In this document: positions 6,582-10,934 of the stretch, piece by piece
Numbering within the stretch: the stretch's first letter is position 1
How the letters are laid out: every line of letters begins with the position of its first letter
Source: JAEUIT01 sp034439815
Lineage (GTDB): Bacteria; Planctomycetota; Phycisphaerae; Phycisphaerales; SM1A02
Assembly (NCBI GenBank): GCA_034439815.1
Contig: JAWXBD010000057.1
Span: 1 to 10,934, forward strand
DNA: 10,934 nt
Direction of reading: 5' to 3'
Notes under the pieces: model-generated
What the model was told of the DNA's origin: nothing
The model's input: only the letters and a program-made list of their open reading frames with translations
Databases searched by the model: none
Made by a program: the position numbers and the translations under genes

Positions 6582-6650
6582 CGTGCGTAGTCCGAATGCG
6601 GACGTCGCCGCCAGCAACAGCGAGCGGTCTCCGCCCTATACGCTCGCCGC

Positions 6651-6806
6651 ATGCCGTCGACCCCCCCGCGGGAAATCGTCGTCGCAGATCTGCACAAGTC
6701 GTTTCGCGGAGAACCCGTGCTCAGCGGCGCGCGTCTCTCGGTGGCGCGCGGCGATCGCGCGGCCTGCGTCCAGCTCAGCAGATCGCGATTGGTCAAAGGT
6801 CGCTGA
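6651..6806 (+). pseudogene. N-terminal fragment of an ABC-transporter ATPase
   Basis: From ATG 6651 a 51-codon frame reads MPSTPPREIVVADLHKSFRG, then EPVLSGARLSVARGDRAACV, and stops at 6804-6806. The pattern 'I-V-DLHKSF-G-PVL-GA-L-VARGDR-A-V' matches the first two strands of an ABC ATPase nucleotide-binding domain, right up to where the Walker A loop (GxxGxGKST) should follow. Instead the frame continues QLSRSRLVKGR and ends, so the rest of a protein normally of 200 residues or more is missing. ABC-F proteins or transporter ATPases both fit. It converges with the minus-strand gene whose stop lies at 6813-6815. Most likely a truncated relic; nothing suggests that it works. Confidence 0.55.
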
Positions 6807-6818
6807 ACTCGCTCAGCG
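6801..6818. terminator. Hairpin spanning the convergent stop codons
   Basis: CGCTGA (6801-6806) pairs perfectly with TCAGCG (6813-6818) around a 6-base loop. The left arm contains the plus-strand TGA of the ABC fragment and the right arm contains the minus-strand TGA of the membrane protein. No T tract is present, so terminator function is only possible. Confidence 0.3.
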
Positions 6819-7487
6819 AGGCCGCGCCATCGCAGAGTCGGACACATACCAACCGCCGCACCCGTGTCCGTAGAACGCCCTCGACGTACCGTTGCTGTCG
6901 CGTACAACCACGGTGCCACCGTCGAGGAACGGCGCGCCGTGACTGTCGCGACTGACGTGCGTAATGCGCTCGCCCGACGGGAACTGATGCTCGCGGATCT
7001 CGGGATCGGTGCTCGCTTCGGCCGCGTCGTCGAGCAGCTGCAATCTCTCAGCATATGTACGGGCGAGCGTGAGCGAGCCGCGATCATTCAGCACCGTGCT
7101 GGCGACGTAGAGGCCCACCGGACCTCCAACGAGCACGCCCGCAGCGAGCACGAGCGCCGCGGCCCGCCATGGATGACACCACGGCTGGTCGTGCGGTGCC
7201 CACTCCTGGCGCGCGTGTCGTGCGCCATAGAACGACGCAATGGCAAAGATCACGACTCCAAGCGCGGCGCCCGCGAGCGATCCCTGCAGTGCGCCGAGCG
7301 CGAGTCCGATCCGCATCACCGAGAACTCCGCGCCGTCGGCGAGTTCGAAGATCCGCAGGTAATACTCGGGATTGAAATGCGCAATGAGCAGACCGCCAAT
7401 CGCGCCCGCCGCGGTGCCGACCAGTCCCGCGAGACCCAAACTCCTCGTGGCCCGCCAGATGGTCTCGACGGGACGCAGCAACCACAT
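6813..7487 (-). CDS. Membrane protein of unknown function, 224 aa
   Basis: I do not recognise a family. The protein has three hydrophobic, Gly/Ala-rich segments (about residues 18-37, 61-88 and 109-130) and a soluble C-terminal part of about 90 residues ending GHGCGGWYVSDSAM. A short soluble loop (38-60) contains NPEYYLRIFELADGAEF. The topology suggests an inner-membrane protein with a C-terminal domain outside or inside the cytoplasm. The ATG at 7487 is taken as the start since membrane segment one follows closely; no Shine-Dalgarno is seen. It begins 33 bases after the stop of the BrkB-like gene and on the same strand, so the two may share a transcript. The frame is intact and coding-like along its length. 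Confidence 0.7.
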   Translation of the reverse strand: MWLLRPVETIWRATRSLGLAGLVGTAAGAIGGLLIAHFNPEYYLRIFELADGAEFSVMRIGLALGALQGSLAGAALGVVIFAIASFYGARHARQEWAPHDQPWCHPWRAAALVLAAGVLVGGPVGLYVASTVLNDRGSLTLARTYAERLQLLDDAAEASTDPEIREHQFPSGERITHVSRDSHGAPFLDGGTVVVRDSNGTSRAFYGHGCGGWYVSDSAMARPR

Positions 7488-7520
7488 CGGCGAGAGTCTA
7501 CAGCGGCTCGCACGTCAGAT

Positions 7521-8021
7521 TCAGGTGCCCGGGCCGTGCGGGATCAACTGGGCGCGGGCGCTCGGCTTGATGCTCGCACCGCGTCGGCGTGCGTAGACCT
7601 GCGTGAACTCGGCACCGAGCAAAAAGATGATCGCTGAGTAGTACACCCAGGCGAGCAACATGACGAGCGATCCCGCGGCACCGTAAATGCCGACGATCGT
7701 GGCCTTCCCAAGATAGAGACCGATCGGAACTGCATTCCCAAACCACGTCCCCGCTACCGCGATGATCCCACTGATCGCCAAGGAAATGAGCAAGAGGAAC
7801 GCGATGCAGAGCACCATCGCAAACGACAGCACGCGGTCGCGGATGAATCCGCGCCACCCGCGGCCCGGTAGCGGCATGACATCCCAGATTGTGTTGAGCG
7901 CGGTCTTGAGCTGACCGAACACGCCCAAGGCACCGACGATGAGCGTGCTGATGCCGATGATTGTCGCCATCACGCTCTTCTCAGGCTGAACGCTCGCCCG
8001 CTCGACGACCGACTCCATCAT
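7521..8021 (-). pseudogene. Truncated YihY/BrkB-family membrane protein
   Basis: The 166 residues match the YihY/BrkB family (often annotated, misleadingly, as ribonuclease BN-like or virulence factor BrkB): GVFGQLKTALNTIWDV (residues 33-48), PGRGWRGFIRDRVLSFAMVL (52-71), IGLYLGKAT (100-108) and the signature end YGAAGSLVMLLAWVYYSAII, then LGAEFTQVYARR. Family members are usually about 270-320 residues with six membrane segments. Here the first 80-100 residues, including the AFYTLFSLAP-like segment, are absent, and the block between the second visible membrane segment and IGLYLG (normally about 60 residues with the LPD-W-DV region) is also missing in frame. Homology seems to begin slightly upstream of ATG 8021 (GENTAT); that frame opens after a stop at 8058-8060. 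No BrkB-like N-terminus is found in other frames. Probably a decayed gene with intact remaining frame; a functional mini-version is less likely. Confidence 0.65.
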
Positions 8022-8318
8022 GGTCGCGGTGTTCTCGCCAAGGCTGCCACGAAACGGTCATCGAACCCTGACCACATCGGTCCAAGATCGTTTCCGGTTC
8101 GCACCTCCACGAACGGCAGCGACATGACATCGGGAGCGCCGGTGAGCGCGGCCTGTCCACCAGTGATGAGTCTGCCTGTGATGGAGAGTGCGAAGACATG
8201 GTTGATGGAAGGCATGTGTGTGTTGTGTGAGAAACCAGCGCCGAGGATCGCACACGTTTCTCAATATCCAGTGAATTGATACTTCGCGCGAACCGGTCGC
8301 AGATGTGCCAGCGAGTGC
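8022..8318. other. Intergenic stretch without a supported gene
   Basis: Between the BrkB-like remnant and the anion-transporter stop codon. A 65-codon minus-strand frame (8018-8215) has no recognisable family, no ribosome binding site and third-position base use less GC-rich than the neighbouring genes, so it is not called. The stretch 8216-8300 is relatively AT-rich and holds the inverted repeat listed separately. Confidence 0.5.
8228..8263. repeat. 8-base inverted repeat TGAGAAAC-N20-GTTTCTCA
   Basis: Perfect 8-base arms at 8228-8235 and 8256-8263 separated by 20 bases, in the less GC-rich gap downstream of the anion-transporter gene. It could be a stem-loop ending the transporter transcript or a regulator site ahead of the BrkB-like remnant. 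No T tract follows. Confidence 0.35.
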
Positions 8319-9761
8319 TCACCCGGCGCCGGCGCGCAGCGCCATGCGCGCAACGATCATCACCGTGATCAGCGTCACGGCGACCACGTTCAACAGAATC
8401 CCCGCCTTCATCATTTCCCCCGGGCGCACGTGGCCCGCGGCGTATGCCATTGCGTTGGGCGGCGTACCGACGGGCAGCATGAACGCCAGGCCGCAGCCGA
8501 GTGCCGCAGCGATTGCGAGCGGCTCAAGCGGCGCGCCGCTCGACATCGCGATCCCGCCGACAAGCGGCATAGAGGTCGCGGCCAGCGCCGTGTTCGAGAC
8601 CAGCTCCGAGCCGAAACATGCAACGGTGACGATGACCAGCACCGTCAGCGCGATCGGCCACGCGGCGATCGGCGACATTCCCTGCGCGATCGCTGCCGCG
8701 ACACCGGTGGCGTCGACGGCGGCGGCGATGCTCAGTCCGCCGCCGAAGAGAACCAGCACGCCCCACGGCAGGTTCGCGAGGTCGTGCCATGAAAGCAGCG
8801 GCGCGTAGGGACGCATCGTGCGCGGCACGGTAAGCATCAGCACAGCACCGCCGATTGCGATGCCCGCGTCGCTCAGCCCCGGTAGAGAGCCGCCCCACAG
8901 CGGCCGCGTAAGCCACGCGACAACCGTGAGCAGAAAGATCGTCAGCACGCGCGAAGGCGCGCGGGCGGCATACTGATCACGCTCGTGTGACGGCGCCGAC
9001 TCGACATGTGCGAGCCGAACCCCATGAATGGGAAACACCACGCGCACAAGCACGAACCATGCGACAAACAGCAGCACGACGCCAATCGGCAGTCCGTATC
9101 CGAGCCAGCTGACGAACGTGACCGCGGTGCCCGATTTCTCTTCGATATAGCGCGCGGCGATCGCGTTCGGCGGTGATCCGATCAGCGTCATCGCTCCACC
9201 GATATTGGCGGCATACGCGACGCCAAGTGTCGCCGCACCCAGCAGCTTTCGACGCACCTCATCCGACGCGTCCTTCGCCGTCAGCGCAAGTGCTATCGCG
9301 ACGGGCAGCATCGCCGCGGCTGTGGCGGTGTTTGACACGAAGGCTGAGGTGAGGGCGGTCGCGAGCATCAGCGCGGCGACCACTGCAGTGGCGCGCGTGC
9401 CTGCGAGCCGCACCATGATCGCCGCGAAACGTCCCGTGAGGCCTGCACGCTCAAGGCCCGCAGCAATGACGAAACCCGAGCCGAACAGAAAGATCACATC
9501 ATTCGCGTACGGCGCGGCGGCCTCCGCAAACGATGTCACGCGCAGCATTGGCAGCAGCAGAACCGGCAGCAGCGCGGTCACGGCCAGATCGACCGCGAGT
9601 GTGAGCCACCATGTCGCCATCCACACAAGCAGTCCGGCGACGAGCGCACCTTCGTAGCCCAGTGTTTCGTAGCTGAGAATGGAAACGAGCACAGCGGCGA
9701 TAGGACCGACGATCAAGCCGACGAGACGAACGATGGGCGGTGCGGTGTTCGCGGCTTCCAT
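8319..9761 (-). CDS. DASS/SLC13-family sodium:anion symporter
   Basis: A 480-residue integral membrane protein of the divalent anion:sodium symporter (SLC13/CitT/INDY) group, which imports dicarboxylates, citrate or sulfate. Both inverted halves show the substrate/sodium-site motifs: SNTAT (143-147) with NIGGAMTLIGSPPN (186-199), and SNTAL (389-393) with LPVGTPPNAMAY (429-440). LPWGVLVLFGGGLSIA (331-346) is another family hallmark. Length and about 11-12 hydrophobic segments are normal. The ATG at 9761 is chosen because residues 1-10 lead into the first membrane segment; an ATG-less extension reaching 9908 is polar and unlike the family. No Shine-Dalgarno is evident. Substrate cannot be told from sequence alone. 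A link with the PrpD-family gene (carboxylic acid use) is possible but they are 6.6 kb apart on opposite strands. Confidence 0.9.
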   Translation of the reverse strand: MEAANTAPPIVRLVGLIVGPIAAVLVSILSYETLGYEGALVAGLLVWMATWWLTLAVDLAVTALLPVLLLPMLRVTSFAEAAAPYANDVIFLFGSGFVIAAGLERAGLTGRFAAIMVRLAGTRATAVVAALMLATALTSAFVSNTATAAAMLPVAIALALTAKDASDEVRRKLLGAATLGVAYAANIGGAMTLIGSPPNAIAARYIEEKSGTAVTFVSWLGYGLPIGVVLLFVAWFVLVRVVFPIHGVRLAHVESAPSHERDQYAARAPSRVLTIFLLTVVAWLTRPLWGGSLPGLSDAGIAIGGAVLMLTVPRTMRPYAPLLSWHDLANLPWGVLVLFGGGLSIAAAVDATGVAAAIAQGMSPIAAWPIALTVLVIVTVACFGSELVSNTALAATSMPLVGGIAMSSGAPLEPLAIAAALGCGLAFMLPVGTPPNAMAYAAGHVRPGEMMKAGILLNVVAVTLITVMIVARMALRAGAG

Positions 9762-9802
9762 GGGCGTGTGATACCGCGCATCGGAAACGAGGGTCGCGGG
9801 CG

Positions 9803-9825
9803 CGACGCAGTGCTGCTGCGCGTCG
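9803..9825 (-). terminator. Weak hairpin between the HAF-like and transporter genes
   Basis: CGACGC (9803-9808) pairs with GCGTCG (9820-9825) around an 11-base loop, about 60-80 bases after the stop of the HAF-like gene on the minus strand. There is no T tract; this may be a weak terminator or chance in GC-rich DNA. Confidence 0.2.
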
Positions 9826-9883
9826 TGACGCTCTACACGTTCTACATGCGGCGTATGCTGCCGAGGTATTGACCCGCGGGTCG

Positions 9884-10934
9884 CTACCGCGCCGTCCGCG
9901 CTCCCCATTCCCCCAGCACGATCGCAAGATCCGCCGCATCGACGACGCCGTTTACATCAAGATCTGCAGTGCACGCATCATTCTGCAGGCACGCGCCCCA
10001 CCGCCCCAGCACCAGCGCGAGATCGGCACCGTCCACGCTACCGTTGCAGTCGAGGTCCGCGACGGGGGCGCGCCGGTTCAAGCGCACCGCGCGGCGAATC
10101 CCGTCACTGTGAACGGTCGTCGCGATCGCGCCTGCGCCGTTGACCCGCGCCCGCGCGTTCGTCCAGAGGCCGCCGCCCGGCACGGCATCAATGATGTCGT
10201 TCAGAAACCGCATGGCGGCACCGGGCTCCCAGAGGAAGAACCGCCGCTTCTGAGTGCTGGTCAAGGTCGCGCTGCCGAGCACTGTCGTGGCGCCGTTGAC
10301 GACGGCAATGTGCTCGGCGCGGAATGACTTGAATTCCGGCGGCGGGGTGAGGGTGGTGAACACACCGTCGTTCCACACGAAGAGCGCGGTCGGCGCATTC
10401 GCCGTGTTCTTGAGAGCGTAGTGGCCAGCCACCGTGCGATCGTCGGTGAGATCAACGACTTCGAGGTCGAAGGCGCCACTGGGCGCCGTGATCCATGTGA
10501 ACTTCGAATCGACGAGCACCCAGCCGGCCTTCGGTCCGCCCGCGACGGGTACGCCATTGCCGCAGATGTCACCACCGGCGTTGATGCCGACAGCGATCGT
10601 CGCGCCGCTCGGCACATCCAGCACCTCGCCGCTGAACAAGCCGGTCCACCGCGCCGGCTTGGGCGAGCAGCTCCCGCTCACGATTGCACCTACCGCTACG
10701 TCCGCGTCGTTGATGTCGTACACGGCATCGTCTTGCGTTCCGCAGCCAGTTGGCGTCACGAAACTCAGAAACGTGCCGGCCGATGCGCCGAGCGCTTCAG
10801 CAACTGACTCACGGTTCGCGATGGCCAAACCGCTTGTGACCTGCTCCCCAAAATCTGAGCCAGTTCCTATGAGAGTCCCGATGAGCCCCGGCCGGGCTTC
10901 GGAGACTCTCGATGAAACGGACACGACACTCACC
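9884..10934 (-). CDS. Secreted HAF-repeat-like protein with dockerin-like C-terminus (5' end outside window)
   Basis: The visible 349 residues run to the right edge without a signal peptide; a GTG at 10933 is merely the first possible codon, so the N-terminus most likely lies beyond the window. Residues about 15-285 contain repeats of the type 'AxxINxxGDIxGxxxxxGxxxxxVxxxxxxTxI' (e.g. AVYDINDADVAVGAIV, AVGINAGGDICGNGV, DLTDDRTVAGHYALK, ALFVWNDGVFTTLTPP), as in HAF-repeat extracellular proteins that form a beta-propeller-like fold. Residues 292-349 hold two calcium-loop-like dockerin repeats, DLDCNGSVDGAD and DLDVNGVVDAAD, each followed by LAxVLGxWG. This tail resembles that of the small secreted protein at 2505-2912. 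Likely secreted or surface-bound; the function is unknown. Confidence 0.75.
   Translation of the reverse strand, partial: VSVVSVSSRVSEARPGLIGTLIGTGSDFGEQVTSGLAIANRESVAEALGASAGTFLSFVTPTGCGTQDDAVYDINDADVAVGAIVSGSCSPKPARWTGLFSGEVLDVPSGATIAVGINAGGDICGNGVPVAGGPKAGWVLVDSKFTWITAPSGAFDLEVVDLTDDRTVAGHYALKNTANAPTALFVWNDGVFTTLTPPPEFKSFRAEHIAVVNGATTVLGSATLTSTQKRRFFLWEPGAAMRFLNDIIDAVPGGGLWTNARARVNGAGAIATTVHSDGIRRAVRLNRRAPVADLDCNGSVDGADLALVLGRWGACLQNDACTADLDVNGVVDAADLAIVLGEWGARTAR

Noticed and set aside
6395..7087. N-terminal extension of the collagen-like gene frame upstream of GTG 6394
   Set aside because: The extension would bury the signal peptide, has no domain features, and overlaps the membrane-protein gene and the ABC fragment; a strong ribosome binding site supports 6394.
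8018..8215. 65-codon minus-strand frame overlapping the BrkB-like remnant start by an ATGA
   Set aside because: No family recognised, no ribosome binding site and base use at third positions unlike the neighbours. The ATGA overlap is probably chance.
9762..9908. 49-codon N-terminal extension of the anion transporter
   Set aside because: The extension is polar, His/Arg-rich and absent from the family; ATG 9761 gives a normal family length.

Overview
The window looks like a GC-rich chromosomal segment from a planctomycete, most likely of the Phycisphaerae/Phycisphaerales type. This rests on three things: the C-terminal paired dockerin-like motifs (DxDxNGxVxxxDLAxxLGxWG) on two secreted proteins, the 'SGTIGQ...GGFWA' motif in a small secreted protein, and the mostly weak Shine-Dalgarno signals. 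The lineage call is from remembered family features, not from a search.

Layout. At the left edge (1-34) there may be the last codons of a plus-strand gene, followed by an inverted CACAGAG-rich repeat element (53-216). A complete plus-strand MmgE/PrpD-family gene follows (246-1697, 483 aa). Next is a decayed plus-strand membrane-protein gene (1724-2141) whose N-terminal and C-terminal halves lie in different frames. A gene-free stretch (2142-2504) carries three strong hairpins, one resembling a REP element.

From 6394 down to 2505 on the minus strand, three genes for secreted proteins run head to tail with gaps of 39 and 29 bases: a collagen-like fibre protein (650 aa, GTG start with a good ribosome binding site), a trypsin-like serine protease (486 aa), and a small protein with a dockerin-like C-terminus (135 aa). 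They are probably co-transcribed and may work together at the cell surface. Their joint role is inference.

The region 6395-8318 is a patchwork of remnants: a 51-codon plus-strand fragment that matches only the start of an ABC-transporter ATPase and stops before the Walker A motif; a 224-aa membrane protein of unknown function; and a YihY/BrkB-like membrane protein that lacks its N-terminus and an internal block of about 60 residues. Upstream on the minus strand are a complete DASS/SLC13-type anion transporter (8319-9761) and, running off the right edge, a secreted HAF-repeat-like protein with a dockerin-like C-terminus (9884-10934).

No tRNA, rRNA, CRISPR array, transposase or complete insertion sequence was seen. 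The main points of interest are the secreted three-gene cluster, the cluster of truncated genes, and two kinds of dispersed-repeat-like elements between genes.
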